Source of the DNA: Polymorphobacter fuscus | Lineage (GTDB): Bacteria; Pseudomonadota; Alphaproteobacteria; Sphingomonadales; Sphingomonadaceae | NCBI RefSeq assembly: GCF_011927825.1 | Contig: NZ_JAATJI010000001.1 | Span: forward strand, 1,116,001-1,180,000 | Reading direction: 5' to 3' | DNA length: 64,000 nucleotides | Shown here: positions 9,785 through 18,750 of the stretch, one piece after another | Numbering within the stretch: position 1 is the stretch's first letter | Layout: the number at the start of each line of letters is the position of its first letter | Program-made: the position numbers and the translations under genes | The notes under the pieces: model-generated | Seen by the model: the letters and a program-made list of their open reading frames with translations, nothing else | Told to the model about the DNA's origin: nothing | The model's database searches: none

Positions 9785-10468
9785 CTACGCCCGCGTCGCG
9801 AACCAGATCACGTGCCGCGGCCCCTTGCCGTTTTCGCGCGCCCGCACAACGACTTCCTCGACCTGAAAGCGCGCCCGCCGCAGCCGGTTGGTGAACACCG
9901 CATCGGGCGCCGCCGACCAGATGGCGAGCACGCCGCCCGGCCGCAGCGCCGCGCGCGCTTCGGCCAGGCCGGTCTTCGAATACAACCGGTTGTTCTCGTC
10001 ACGCACCAGCCCGTCGGGACCATTGTCGACATCGAGCAGGATCGCATCATACCGCCCCTGCCCGCTGGAAATCAGAAACCCGACATCGCCATGGGCAATC
10101 TGCACGCGCGGGTCATCGAGGCCATCGCCGGTCAACGCCGCCATCGGCCCGCGCGCCCAATCGAGGATTTCGGGCACGAGCTCCGCCACCGTCACCAGCG
10201 CGTCGGGCCCGAGCAGCGACAAGGCCTTGCGCAGCGTGAAGCCCATGCCATAGCCGCCAATGAGGATGTGCGGCGCGCGATCGCCCAGCTTCGCCAGCGT
10301 CATCTCCGCCAGCGCCTCTTCCGATCCGCGCATCCGGCTGTTCATCAGCTCGTTGCCGCCGAGCACGATCATATAGTCGGTGGCGCCGTTCGATCCGACG
10401 CGGCGCATCAGCTTCAATTCGCCGCCGCCGGGGATCGCCGCGATGCCCAGCAATTCCGATGCGATCAT
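9785..10468 (-). CDS. Spermidine synthase-like SAM-dependent methyltransferase fold protein
   Basis: The 227-aa protein has the Rossmann SAM/dcSAM-binding loop ILIGGYGMGFTLRKAL near residues 69-84, an acidic VAELVPEI after the second strand and YDAILLDVDNG after the fourth. These resemble spermidine synthase-like proteins without the N-terminal beta domain. Its start overlaps the stop of the upstream CoA-transferase gene (ATGA), implying co-translation. True polyamine synthesis is not supported by these residues alone; methylation of another substrate is equally possible. Confidence 0.75.
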   Translation of the reverse strand: MIASELLGIAAIPGGGELKLMRRVGSNGATDYMIVLGGNELMNSRMRGSEEALAEMTLAKLGDRAPHILIGGYGMGFTLRKALSLLGPDALVTVAELVPEILDWARGPMAALTGDGLDDPRVQIAHGDVGFLISSGQGRYDAILLDVDNGPDGLVRDENNRLYSKTGLAEARAALRPGGVLAIWSAAPDAVFTNRLRRARFQVEEVVVRARENGKGPRHVIWFATRA

Positions 10469-11664
10469 GCGGCTTCTCCCTTTTGCCGCGCCGCCCGGCT
10501 GGCCAGCAGTGCCGCGATATCGGCATCGCTGAACCCGGCCTCGAGCAATACCGCGCGGCTATGTTCGCCCAGATGCGGCGGCGCCACCGCCACCGGCGGC
10601 CGTTCGCCATCGAACAGCACCGGCACGCCGGGAAAGCGCAGCGGCCCGGCCGGCGTATCGACCGACGTGAAGAAGCCCGTCGCCGCCAGATGCGGGTCGC
10701 GTTCCAGGTCGGCGAGCGTGATGACCTTCGCACATGGCACCTGCGCCGCTTCCAGCACGTCGAGCCACGCGGCCGTCGTCCGCCCCCGCACCAGCGCGCC
10801 GGCGATGCCGTAGATCGCGTCGATATGCGCCGTCCGCGTCGCGATGCTGGCAAAGCGCGGATCGTCCAGATGGTCGGCCGCCCCCGCCGCGGTGAAGAAC
10901 CCCCGCCAATGGGCGTCGGTATAGGCCATCATGCAAAGGTGCCCGTCGGCGGTTTCCAACGGCCGCCGCCACGGTGCCATGACGCGCGGATAGCCCAGCG
11001 GCCCCCGCGGCGGATCGAAATGATGGCCATAGAAATGCTCGACGAAGTTGAACGCCACCATCGTTTCGAACATCGGGATTTCGACAAAGCCGCCCTTGCC
11101 CGTCGTCTGCCGCCGCACGATCGCCGCCAATATCGCCAGCCCCGCCGTCAGGCCCGACACCTTGTCGGCGATGATCGTCGGCATGTAGCGCGGGGTGCCG
11201 GTCGATTGCGCCATCAGGTCGGCGATGCCGGACATGCCCTGGATGACATCGTCATACGCCGGCAGCCCGCCATAGGGGCCGGCTTCACCGAAACCGTGCA
11301 GCCCGGCAAACACCAGGCGCGGATGCCGCGCCAACAATGCGTCGGGCGCCAGCCCCAACGACGCCAGCTTCTGCGGCCGGATGGAGTGGAGCAGCACATC
11401 GGCGCCGGCGAGCAGCCGGTCGAGCGCCGCCTGCCCGTCCGCTGTCTTCAGGTCGAGGACCAGGCCCCTTTTGCCGCGGTTGCAGCCGAGGAACAGCGCC
11501 GCCATCCCGGGTTCCAGCCCCGGACCCGTCTGCCGCGTCGAATCACCCTCCGGCGCTTCCAGCTTGATGACATCGGCGCCCAAGTCGGCGAGCCATTGCG
11601 CGCAATAGGGGCCAAAAACGACCGACGACAGATCGATGACCTTGAGACCGTGGAGCGGGAGCAT
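10465..11664 (-). CDS. CaiB/BaiF (family III) CoA-transferase
   Basis: The 399-aa enzyme transfers CoA between carboxylic acids. The N-terminus LHGLKVIDLSSVVFGPYCAQWLADLGADVIKLE and the segment GPYGGLPAYDDVIQGMSG with catalytic Asp138 are characteristic of the family, and the length is normal. The acid acted on is unknown. It is co-transcribed with the downstream spermidine synthase-like gene by a 4-bp overlap, and lies close to other acyl-CoA genes in the window (thiolase, crotonase), although those are in separate units. Confidence 0.9.
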   Translation of the reverse strand: MLPLHGLKVIDLSSVVFGPYCAQWLADLGADVIKLEAPEGDSTRQTGPGLEPGMAALFLGCNRGKRGLVLDLKTADGQAALDRLLAGADVLLHSIRPQKLASLGLAPDALLARHPRLVFAGLHGFGEAGPYGGLPAYDDVIQGMSGIADLMAQSTGTPRYMPTIIADKVSGLTAGLAILAAIVRRQTTGKGGFVEIPMFETMVAFNFVEHFYGHHFDPPRGPLGYPRVMAPWRRPLETADGHLCMMAYTDAHWRGFFTAAGAADHLDDPRFASIATRTAHIDAIYGIAGALVRGRTTAAWLDVLEAAQVPCAKVITLADLERDPHLAATGFFTSVDTPAGPLRFPGVPVLFDGERPPVAVAPPHLGEHSRAVLLEAGFSDADIAALLASRAARQKGEAA

Positions 11665-11717
11665 GTGCCACGGCTAGCGGCGGCGGAGGCGAATGTAAAA
11701 CGCGCGGGCGTACGAGT

Positions 11718-12455
11718 TCAGGGCATCATCGCAATCGCCGACGTCAGCGGCCGGGTCGGCGTCAGCAGCAGCCCGGCGTTGGGCGTCGCCAGCTCGACGA
11801 TCAGGAACACCCCGCTCGATACCGCCACGGCACAGCACAAGAGCGCCGCCATCACCGTGCCGTTGCGCGGCGAAAACAGGCCGAAAATCGTGAACAACAG
11901 CGTCAGCCAGAAGATCAGCAGCACCAGAAACGCCGTCGGCGTCGGCTGGTCGGCATTTTCCGCCAGCCGCCACCGCGCCTCCGAAATCGATTGCAGCGCC
12001 CCCATCGCCTGTTGCTGGAGAAAACGCTGCTCGGCATCCGTCGGCACCAGCCGGACGATCGAATCGGTCAGCCGGTCGAGCTGGTCGAGCGACTTGCCCG
12101 CAACCCGGCCCTGCGCCAGCTCGTCGCGCTTGGCGAGGGCATAGGCCTTCAGCGCATCATGCGCCGGCAGCGAGTCCGGTCCATAACGGCGCAGCGACCG
12201 GTCGAGCCGCTGGATATCGGTGCCGAGCACTGCCACCGCATCGGCGCGCCGCGAATAGCTGCCGTTCGCCTGCGTCACCAACAGGCTGAGCACCAGCGCC
12301 GACAGGGTGCTGACCACCGCCATCGCCACCAATATGGCGTTGCGGCTGTCGGCATCGCGATGATGGTCGGGCAGCCGCCGCGCGATCGCCATGCCGGCCA
12401 GCGCGCCGCCGAAAATCGCGACGAACGCCGCCGCGCCGACTGTCAATGGATGCAT
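11718..12455 (-). CDS. DUF4239-like integral membrane protein
   Basis: The 245-aa protein has an N-terminal membrane segment (about 5-25), a second one (about 42-62: LVAMAVVSTLSALVLSLLVT), a soluble central helical region with acidic and basic residues, and two C-terminal membrane segments (about 170-195 and 200-225). The RNAILVAMAVVSTLSALVLS pattern and QANGSYSRR fit the bestrophin-like DUF4239 group of unknown function. It is on the same strand as fghA, only 14 bp downstream of its stop codon, so it is likely in the same transcript. Confidence 0.7.
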   Translation of the reverse strand: MHPLTVGAAAFVAIFGGALAGMAIARRLPDHHRDADSRNAILVAMAVVSTLSALVLSLLVTQANGSYSRRADAVAVLGTDIQRLDRSLRRYGPDSLPAHDALKAYALAKRDELAQGRVAGKSLDQLDRLTDSIVRLVPTDAEQRFLQQQAMGALQSISEARWRLAENADQPTPTAFLVLLIFWLTLLFTIFGLFSPRNGTVMAALLCCAVAVSSGVFLIVELATPNAGLLLTPTRPLTSAIAMMP

Positions 12456-12469
12456 CGCTCCCCCCGCCG

Positions 12470-13297
12470 CTACAGCCGCGCGCCGTGCCAGCGCAGATGG
12501 TCGCCTACGAAACTCTGGATGAACCAGTAGCCATGGTCATAACCGTCGTGCCGGCGCAATGTCAGCGCAATGCCTGCCGCCGCGCACGCCGCCGCCAGCC
12601 GTTCGGGTTGCAGCTGCGCGTCGAGGAAATTGTCCGCCAGCCCCTGGTCGACGAGCAGCTCCGCCACCCGCGCGCCGCCGGCGATCAGCGCGCAGGCATC
12701 GTGCGCCGCCCAGGCCGCCGGGTCGTCGCCCAGATACGCCGGCAACGCCTTTTGCCCCCAGGGCACCGCCGTCGGCGCGACGATCGGCGCGAACGCCGAC
12801 ACGCTGCGGAAGCGGCCGGGATGGCGCAGCGCCAGCACCAGCGCGCCATGGCCGCCCATCGAATGGCCCATGATCGACTGGCGTTCCATGTCGGCGGGGA
12901 AATGCGCGCCGATCACGCCGGGCAGTTCGCCGATGATCCAGCTTTCCATGGCGAAATGCGGCGCCCAGGGGGCCTGCGTCGCGTCGAGGTAGAAGCCGGC
13001 GCCCTGCCCCATGTCCCACGCCGGATCATCGGCGACGCCTTCGCCGCGTGGGCTCGTGTCGGGCGTCACCAGCATCAGGCCGAGTTCCGCCGCCAGCCGC
13101 TGCGCCCCGGCCTTGATCGCGAAGGTCTCTTCGTTGCAAGTCAGTCCGGCGAGGCACCAGAGGACGGGGAACGGGCCGTCGCCCGGCGGGGTGAACACGC
13201 CGAACTTCATCACCGTGCCGGTGCTCGCCGACGCGTGCGAATGGAAGGATTGGCAGCCGCCGTGGCAGGCGGCTGAGGACAGGGTTTCCACCGTCAT
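12470..13297 (-). CDS. fghA: S-formylglutathione hydrolase
   Basis: The 275-aa esterase D-type hydrolase releases formate and glutathione from S-formylglutathione, the second step of glutathione-linked formaldehyde oxidation. The catalytic triad is visible as Ser146 (GHSMGG), Asp222 (LADNFLDAQ) and His255 (DGYDHGYWF), and the N-terminal HASASTGTVMKFGVFTPP is typical. It is transcribed in the same direction as frmA, 169 bp upstream, with a palindromic repeat pair between them. In the cytosol the two enzymes act in sequence. Confidence 0.95.
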   Translation of the reverse strand: MTVETLSSAACHGGCQSFHSHASASTGTVMKFGVFTPPGDGPFPVLWCLAGLTCNEETFAIKAGAQRLAAELGLMLVTPDTSPRGEGVADDPAWDMGQGAGFYLDATQAPWAPHFAMESWIIGELPGVIGAHFPADMERQSIMGHSMGGHGALVLALRHPGRFRSVSAFAPIVAPTAVPWGQKALPAYLGDDPAAWAAHDACALIAGGARVAELLVDQGLADNFLDAQLQPERLAAACAAAGIALTLRRHDGYDHGYWFIQSFVGDHLRWHGARL

Positions 13298-13301
13298 CGC
13301 A

Positions 13302-13440
13302 CCCCTCTCCCGCTTGCGGGAGAGGCGAGACGCGCACCAGCGCGCCGGGTGAGGGTGTCCACAATCTTCGGAAAGCGAACACCCTCACCCGTGGCCGCGC
13401 TCCGCGCGTCTCTCGACCTCTCCCGCAGGCGGGAGAGGGG
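13302..13440. repeat. BIME-like pair of CCCTCTCCC-family palindromes
   Basis: Two inward-facing copies of CCCTCTCCCGC..GCGGGAGAGG, with GGGTGAGGGTGT and ACACCCTCACCC arms around a short centre. The element fills the gap between frmA and fghA and is organised like 5208-5327. It may stabilise the upstream frmA message or reduce readthrough. Confidence 0.8.
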
Positions 13441-13466
13441 ACTGCCAATTGCGATCGCCGCCATTT

Positions 13467-14576
13467 TCAGAACACCACGACCGAGCGGATGCTCTCGCCC
13501 GCATGCATCAGGTCGAAACCCTTGTTGATGTCATCCAAGGTCAGCACATGGGTGATCATCGGGTCGATCTCGATCTTGCCGTTCATGTACCAGTCGACGA
13601 TCTTGGGCACATCGGTGCGGCCCTTGGCGCCGCCGAACGCCGTGCCGCGCCAGTTGCGCCCGGTCACCAGCTGGAACGGCCGGGTGCTGATCTCCTTGCC
13701 GGCCTCCGCCACGCCGATGATGATGCTGGTGCCCCAGCCGCGGTGGCAGGCTTCCAGCGCCTGGCGCATCACCGTCGTGTTGCCGGTGCAATCGAAGGTG
13801 AAATCGGCGCCGCCGTCGGTAAGCCCGACGAGATGCTGGACCAGGTCGCCGTCGACGTCATTGGGGTTGACGAAATGCGTCATCCCGAACCGCTGCCCCC
13901 AGTCCGCGCGGTCCGGGTTGATGTCGACACCGATGATGAGGTTGGCGCCGGCCATCCGCGCGCCCTGCAGCACGTTGAGCCCGATGCCGCCCAGCCCGAA
14001 GACGATGACATTGTCCCCCGGTCGCACATCGGCGGTGTTGACGACGGCGCCGACCCCGGTCGTCACCCCGCAGCCGATGTAGCAGCTGGTCTTGAACGGC
14101 GCGTCGGTGCGGATCTTCGCCACGGCGATTTCGGGCAGCACGGTGAAGTTCGAAAAGGTCGAACAGCCCATATAATGGTGCAGCTTCTGCCCCTTGTACG
14201 AAAAGCGCGATGTGCCATCGGGCATCACCCCCTGGCCCTGGGTGGCGCGGATGGCGGTGCAGAGGTTGGTCTTGCCCGACAGGCACGATTTACACTGGCG
14301 GCATTCCGGCGTGTAGAGCGGGATGACATGGTCGCCGGGCACGACACTGGTCACCCCGGCGCCGACCTCGCGGACGATGCCGGCGCCTTCATGGCCGAGG
14401 ATCACCGGGAACAGCCCCTCGCTGTCGAGACCATCGAGCGTATAGGCATCGGTGTGGCAAATGCCCGTCGCCATGATTTCCACCAGCACTTCGCCGGCGC
14501 GCGGGCCATCAAGGTCGACTTCGATAATTTCCAGGCGGGTCTTGGGGGCAAAGGCCACGGCGGCGCGGGTTTTCAT
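13467..14576 (-). CDS. frmA: S-(hydroxymethyl)glutathione dehydrogenase / class III alcohol dehydrogenase
   Basis: The 369-aa zinc enzyme oxidises S-hydroxymethylglutathione to S-formylglutathione with NAD. It shows the catalytic-zinc ligands in [12 protein letters not shown] and GHEGAGIV, the structural-zinc cysteines [15 protein letters not shown], the third catalytic ligand in [11 protein letters not shown] and the NAD loop [13 protein letters not shown]. Length equals the usual glutathione-dependent formaldehyde dehydrogenase. The downstream fghA completes the pathway. Such pairs serve formaldehyde and S-nitrosoglutathione detoxification. Confidence 0.96.
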   Translation of the reverse strand: MKTRAAVAFAPKTRLEIIEVDLDGPRAGEVLVEIMATGICHTDAYTLDGLDSEGLFPVILGHEGAGIVREVGAGVTSVVPGDHVIPLYTPECRQCKSCLSGKTNLCTAIRATQGQGVMPDGTSRFSYKGQKLHHYMGCSTFSNFTVLPEIAVAKIRTDAPFKTSCYIGCGVTTGVGAVVNTADVRPGDNVIVFGLGGIGLNVLQGARMAGANLIIGVDINPDRADWGQRFGMTHFVNPNDVDGDLVQHLVGLTDGGADFTFDCTGNTTVMRQALEACHRGWGTSIIIGVAEAGKEISTRPFQLVTGRNWRGTAFGGAKGRTDVPKIVDWYMNGKIEIDPMITHVLTLDDINKGFDLMHAGESIRSVVVF

Positions 14577-14804
14577 GACGAACTCTTTCTGGTTGAATGG
14601 ACTTTTCTAGCGACAAATGGGCGCGATGCACCCCGGCATTTGCAGCTTCGCTTGCATTCATGGCCATGAAGGCGCATTAGGCCGGGGCGCGAAGGTGCCT
14701 GCGAACGATTCCGGTGCTTCGGCTCCCCATTCGATGTACGGCCCCCGATGGCATTTCGGCGGACTGTTTCCGCCGGGAACTTAAAGACACGTAAGGGTAC
14801 TGAC

Positions 14805-15011
14805 ATGGCCACTGGCACAGTCAAATTTTTCAACGCCACCAAGGGTTACGGCTTCATTGCTCCCGATGGTGCTTCCAAGGACGTCTTCGTCCACATTTCG
14901 GCCGTCGAGCGCGCAGGTCTGTCGGACCTCGCCGAGGGCGCCAAGGTGACCTTCGATCTGGAAAATGATCGTCAGGGTCGCGCCTCGGCGGTCAATCTTT
15001 CGATGGCCTGA
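14805..15011 (+). CDS. Cold-shock family protein (CspA-like)
   Basis: The 68-aa protein is a single cold-shock domain that binds single-stranded RNA/DNA. RNP1 is seen as [10 protein letters not shown] and RNP2 as VFVHISAVE. The ATG at 14805 follows GTAAGGGTACTGAC. The 228 bp between the divergent frmA start and this ATG hold no gene and could include a long 5' leader, as known for cold-shock mRNAs. The IF-1-like gene starts 9 bp downstream, so the two are almost certainly one transcript. Confidence 0.95.
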   Translation: MATGTVKFFNATKGYGFIAPDGASKDVFVHISAVERAGLSDLAEGAKVTFDLENDRQGRASAVNLSMA

Positions 15012-15019
15012 GGCATAAC

Positions 15020-15280
15020 GTGCCAAAAGAAGAGGTGATCAAGATCGAAGGCGTCATCGCCGAGATCTTGCCGGATGGCCGCTTTCGCGTCCGACTGGAA
15101 AACGAACATGAAATCATCGCCTATACGGCCGGCAAGATGCGCAAGAACCGCATCCGCTCGATCGTCGGCGACCGGGTTCATGTCGAAATGACACCCTACG
15201 ACCTCGATAAGGGCCGCATTGTCTTCCGCGAGAAGACAGCGCCTATGCCGATGAACCAGCGACGATTCTTTCGCCGGTAA
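15020..15280 (+). CDS. infA: Translation initiation factor IF-1, divergent second-copy type
   Basis: The 86-aa product has the IF-1 OB-fold signature: [22 protein letters not shown], then [10 protein letters not shown] and [17 protein letters not shown] start at 15020 follows TGAGGCATAAC. It is longer than the usual 72-residue IF-1, with a basic C-terminal tail (MNQRRFFRR). Being co-transcribed behind a cold-shock protein and followed by a strong terminator, it looks like an auxiliary stress IF-1 rather than the sole copy; whether another infA exists cannot be seen here. Confidence 0.88.
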   Translation: MPKEEVIKIEGVIAEILPDGRFRVRLENEHEIIAYTAGKMRKNRIRSIVGDRVHVEMTPYDLDKGRIVFREKTAPMPMNQRRFFRR

Positions 15281-15285
15281 GAATG

Positions 15286-15317
15286 AAAGGGCGGGGAGAA
15301 ATCCCCGCCCTTTTTTT
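15286..15317 (+). terminator. Strong rho-independent terminator of the csp-infA unit
   Basis: AAAGGGCGGGGA, a four-base GAAA loop, then TCCCCGCCCTTT continuing into a run of T. It begins 5 bp after the infA stop and also lies downstream of the convergent amidohydrolase gene. Confidence 0.93.
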
Positions 15318-15338
15318 GCCTCCCCCGCCAGGGCGAGG

Positions 15339-16973
15339 TTATCGGCGCCGATACACCCGCTTGCCGCCCACGAATGTCTCCTCCACCACGACCTGCCACA
15401 GCGTTGCCGGCGCAATCGCGAACGGGTCGCGGTCCACGACAATGAAATCCGCCCATTTCCCCGGTGTCAGCGTGCCGAACTTGTCTTCGGCATGCTCGGC
15501 ATAGGCCGCCCCGGTGGTGAACGCCGCAAAGGCTTCGGGCAGCGTCATCGCCTCGTTCGTGCGCCAGCCGCCGGCCGGCTGGCCATCGCGCGACTGGCGC
15601 GTCACCGCCGCATGCAACCCGTAAAAGGGGTTCGGCGGTTCGACCGGAAAATCCGACCCGGCTGCGATCCGCACGCCCGAATCGATCAGCGTCCGCCAGG
15701 CATAGCCGCCCGCCAGCCGCTCGGCACCGACCCGCGCCTCGGCCATGCCCTTGTCCGACGTGGCGTGCGTCGGCTGGATCGACGCGATGATCCCCAGCCG
15801 GGCAAAGCGCGGCAGGTCGTCGGGCGCCACGATCTGCGCATGTTCGTCGCGGTGGCGCAGCGCCGTCCGCTGCTCGGCCGGCACCACGGCAAAGGCGCCC
15901 AGCGCCGCGCCATTGGCGGCATCGCCGATGGCATGGACATTGACCTGGAAACCCTTGGCGGAGGCATCGACGATGATCCGTCGCAACGCGCCTTCATCGA
16001 AGAACGGCAGGCCGCGGTTGCCGGGGGCGTCGCTGTACGGCGCCTTCATCCAGGCACCGCGCGACCCCAGCGCGCCATCGGCCTGCAGCTTCATCGCCAT
16101 CATCGCCAGCCGGTCGTCGGCGTTCCAGCCGATCGGTCCCTGCGGCGCGATCGCGGCGCGGTTGTCCGGCCCATAGGCCATCGCATAGATGCGCGCCGTC
16201 AGCTTGCCGGTGCGCGCAAAGCGCTGATATCGTTCCCAGGTCGCCGGGTCGATGCCGGCATCCCCGGCGCCGGTCAGCCCCACCGACGCCATGATCGCCA
16301 GCGATTTGGCGAGCATCGCGTCGCTTTCGCGCTGGCTCGGTGCCGGGATCTTGCTCGCCACCAGCTTCATCGCGCCATCGACCAGCACCCCGGTCGGGTT
16401 GCCGGCGGCGTCGCGCTCGATCCGGCCGCCGGCCGGGTCCGGTGTCGCCGCCGTCACGCCCGCCAGCGCCAGCGCGCGGCTGTTCGCCCAGCCGGCATGG
16501 CCATCGACCCGTTCCAGGAACGCCGGCCTGGCACCGGTCACCGCATCGAGCTCGGCCGCCGTCGGGAACCGCCCCAGCTGCCAGCGCTCTTGATTCCAAC
16601 CGCCGCCGGTGATCCAGGCGCTGCCGGTCTTGTAGGCGCGCAGCCGCGCCTGCGCCTCGGCAAGCGAGGTCGTGCCGTTGAGATCGACCTTCAGCGCCAG
16701 TTCGCCCAGCCCCATGACATGGCCATGGGCATCGATCAGCCCGGGCATCAGCGTGCGGCCCTTGACATCGATGCGCTTGCCGCGCGGCACCGGGGCGCCG
16801 GCCGCCAGCGTCGCCTTGACCCGGCCATCGTCGGCGACCACCAGGGTGCCGAACCGCGCCAGCCCGCCGGCGGCGTCGATCGTATAGCCATTGGCGTTGA
16901 CATAAGCCGTATCGGCCAGCGCCGCCTGGCCGAGCATCAGCCCCGACACCAACAGCGCGCATCGCATCGTCAT
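15339..16973 (-). CDS. Exported metal-dependent amidohydrolase (YtcJ-like)
   Basis: The 544-aa protein has a likely signal peptide (MTMRCALLVSGLMLGQAALA) followed by an amidohydrolase-superfamily domain. Metal-binding GLIDAHGHVMGLG near residue 90, VNVHAIGDAANG, RHRDEHAQIV and the late GSDFPVEPPNPFYGLHAAV are typical of the YtcJ group. The final PGKWADFIVVDRDPF returns to the small beta domain. The start at 16973 is chosen over 16967 because GGAGGGATT lies upstream. The substrate is unknown; proteins of this group hydrolyse amide or imine bonds. Confidence 0.88.
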   Translation of the reverse strand: MTMRCALLVSGLMLGQAALADTAYVNANGYTIDAAGGLARFGTLVVADDGRVKATLAAGAPVPRGKRIDVKGRTLMPGLIDAHGHVMGLGELALKVDLNGTTSLAEAQARLRAYKTGSAWITGGGWNQERWQLGRFPTAAELDAVTGARPAFLERVDGHAGWANSRALALAGVTAATPDPAGGRIERDAAGNPTGVLVDGAMKLVASKIPAPSQRESDAMLAKSLAIMASVGLTGAGDAGIDPATWERYQRFARTGKLTARIYAMAYGPDNRAAIAPQGPIGWNADDRLAMMAMKLQADGALGSRGAWMKAPYSDAPGNRGLPFFDEGALRRIIVDASAKGFQVNVHAIGDAANGAALGAFAVVPAEQRTALRHRDEHAQIVAPDDLPRFARLGIIASIQPTHATSDKGMAEARVGAERLAGGYAWRTLIDSGVRIAAGSDFPVEPPNPFYGLHAAVTRQSRDGQPAGGWRTNEAMTLPEAFAAFTTGAAYAEHAEDKFGTLTPGKWADFIVVDRDPFAIAPATLWQVVVEETFVGGKRVYRRR

Positions 16974-17004
16974 TCCGGCAATCCCTCCCCCAACGGCCAT
17001 GATG

Positions 17005-17673
17005 TCAGCCGGCATATGCAATGTCGATCGGCGCCAGCCCGGCGATGCGCCCGCTCACCGCCTGCCCCGGCCGGATCGGGCCGACGCCGGCCGGCGTGCC
17101 GGTGAAAATAAGGTCGCCCGGCGCCAGCACCACGAAGCGCGACAGGGTGGCGATGATCTCCGCGACGCTCCAGATCATCTGGGCGATGTCGCCCGACTGG
17201 CGCAGTTCGTCATTCACGGTCAGAGAGATCGCTCCGGCGGCCGGCGGCGCCCCCGGCGTCAGCGGCCCGACCGGCGCGCTTTCGTCGAAGCCCTTGGCCA
17301 TGTCCCACGGCCGGCCGGCGGCCTTCGCTGCGGCCTGCAGGTCGCGCCGCGTCAGGTCGATGCCGACGCCATGGCCGAAGACATGCGCCAGTGCATCCGC
17401 CGCCGCGATGTCGCTGCCGCCGGTGCCGATGGCGACGACCAGCTCGACTTCGTGGTGCAGGTCGGCGGTCTGACGCGGAAAGGCAAGGACGCTGCCGCTG
17501 TCGACCACCGCGTCGCCGGGCTTGGTGAAGAAGAACGGCGCCGGCCGGCTCGGGTCGCCGCCCATTTCGCGGGTGTGCTCGGCATAATTCTGCCCGACGC
17601 AGAAGATGCGCCGCACCGGGAAGCGCGTCGCCGAACCGGCAATCGCGACGGTCGGTACGGGAACGTCGTGCAT
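17005..17673 (-). CDS. Fumarylacetoacetate hydrolase family protein (fumarylpyruvate hydrolase-like)
   Basis: The 222-aa enzyme probably cleaves a C-C bond in a beta-diketo acid. Seen are CVGQNYAEHTREMGG, FFFTKPGDAVV, the metal-binding HHEVELVVAIG and the DLTRRDLQAAAKAAGRPW segment common to fumarylpyruvate hydrolases and related glutathione-dependent aromatic pathways. Its ATG shares one base with the stop of the upstream dehydrogenase (TGATG), indicating co-translation. Acylpyruvase activity is another possibility. Confidence 0.85.
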   Translation of the reverse strand: MHDVPVPTVAIAGSATRFPVRRIFCVGQNYAEHTREMGGDPSRPAPFFFTKPGDAVVDSGSVLAFPRQTADLHHEVELVVAIGTGGSDIAAADALAHVFGHGVGIDLTRRDLQAAAKAAGRPWDMAKGFDESAPVGPLTPGAPPAAGAISLTVNDELRQSGDIAQMIWSVAEIIATLSRFVVLAPGDLIFTGTPAGVGPIRPGQAVSGRIAGLAPIDIAYAG

Positions 17674-18536
17674 CACCGCACCAGCCGGCGCAGCAGCGAC
17701 GACGTGTCCTGCCGCCCGCCGCCCATCGCCTGGACATCGCCATAGAATTGGTCGACCAGCGCGCCGACCGGCAGGCGCACCCCCAGCCGCCGCGCCTCGT
17801 CGAGCGCCAGCCCCAGGTCCTTGCGCATCCAGTCGACGGCAAAGCCGAAATCATATTCGCCCCTGGCCATCGTCGCCGACCGGTTTTCCATCTGCCAGCT
17901 TTGCGCCGCGCCCTTGGAAATAACATCGACGACCTGCGCCAGGTCGAGCCCCGCCGCCGTGCCGAACGCCAGCCCTTCGGCCAGCCCCTGCAAGATGCCG
18001 GCGATGCACAGCTGGTTGACCATCTTGGTCAGCTGGCCGCTGCCCGCCGGGCCCATATGGCCGATGCGCCGGGCATAGGCGTGCAGCACCGGCTCGGCGG
18101 CGGCAAAGGCGTCGGACGTGCCGCCGCACATGACGGTCAGCGTGCCGTTCTCGGCGCCCGCCTGCCCGCCCGACACCGGCGCGTCGACGACCAGCAGCGA
18201 TCGCGCGGCGCCCGCCTCCGCCAGTTCGCGGGCGATGGCGGCCGACACCGTGGTATGGTCGATGAACAGGCTGCCCGGCGCCATCGCGGCAAAGGCACCA
18301 TCGGGGCCCAGCGTCACGGCGCGCAGATCGGCGTCGGCGCCGACACAGGCGAGCACCACTTCGGCGCCGTCCGCCGCCGCCGCCGGCGTCGCGGCGCGGC
18401 GCCCGCCATTGGCCGCCACCCAGGCCGCCGCCTTGTCGGCGCTGCGATTGTAGACGGTCACGTCATGCCCGGCCGCCGCCAGGTGCCGTGCCATCGGCGC
18501 GCCCATGACGCCCAGACCCAGAAAGCTCAACTTCAT
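17673..18536 (-). CDS. 3-hydroxyisobutyrate dehydrogenase-family NAD(P) oxidoreductase (GarR-like)
   Basis: The 287-aa beta-hydroxyacid dehydrogenase has the Rossmann motif FLGLGVMGAPMARHL at the N-terminus, the substrate-binding DAPVSGGQAGAENGTL, and the catalytic-lysine helix GSGQLTKMVNQLC. These fit 3-hydroxyisobutyrate dehydrogenase or tartronate semialdehyde reductase. A GTG two codons upstream is an alternative start. It precedes the FAH gene with overlapping stop/start. Substrate not determined. Confidence 0.88.
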   Translation of the reverse strand: MKLSFLGLGVMGAPMARHLAAAGHDVTVYNRSADKAAAWVAANGGRRAATPAAAADGAEVVLACVGADADLRAVTLGPDGAFAAMAPGSLFIDHTTVSAAIARELAEAGAARSLLVVDAPVSGGQAGAENGTLTVMCGGTSDAFAAAEPVLHAYARRIGHMGPAGSGQLTKMVNQLCIAGILQGLAEGLAFGTAAGLDLAQVVDVISKGAAQSWQMENRSATMARGEYDFGFAVDWMRKDLGLALDEARRLGVRLPVGALVDQFYGDVQAMGGGRQDTSSLLRRLVR

Positions 18537-18580
18537 CGACACTGCCCCAGATTCGCTGCGCGCCTCATATCCCGTCCCTG

Positions 18581-18714
18581 TCGGGCGAAGTCGAGGGCGG
18601 CGCGATCATTCGTGCGTGCGTCCCTCGACTTCGCTTGGGATGAGCGGTTTGGGGACAATCGGCTTCGGCGGGCAGAGCTCCCCTTTCGCGCATCCCGAGC
18701 GAAGTCGAGGGACG
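18581..18714. repeat. Cluster of GTCCCTCGAC-family palindromic repeats
   Basis: Three related pieces: a degenerate one at 18581-18597, a plus-oriented copy CGTCCCTCGACTTCGCTTGG at 18619 onward (to 18647) and an inverted copy at 18689-18714 reading CATCCCGAGCGAAGTCGAGG. They occupy the gap between the GarR-like gene start and the thioesterase stop. The same family recurs at 21666-21741 and, remarkably, inside nuoG at 42426-42468. Confidence 0.8.
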
Positions 18715-18750
18715 CCCGGACCGCGCAAGGCACCGGGCCCGAACCCGGCT

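Noticed and set aside
13520..13536. FNR-like sequence TTGATGTCATCCAA
   Set aside because: It lies within the frmA coding sequence near its 3' end and the right half is imperfect; position makes a regulatory role unlikely.
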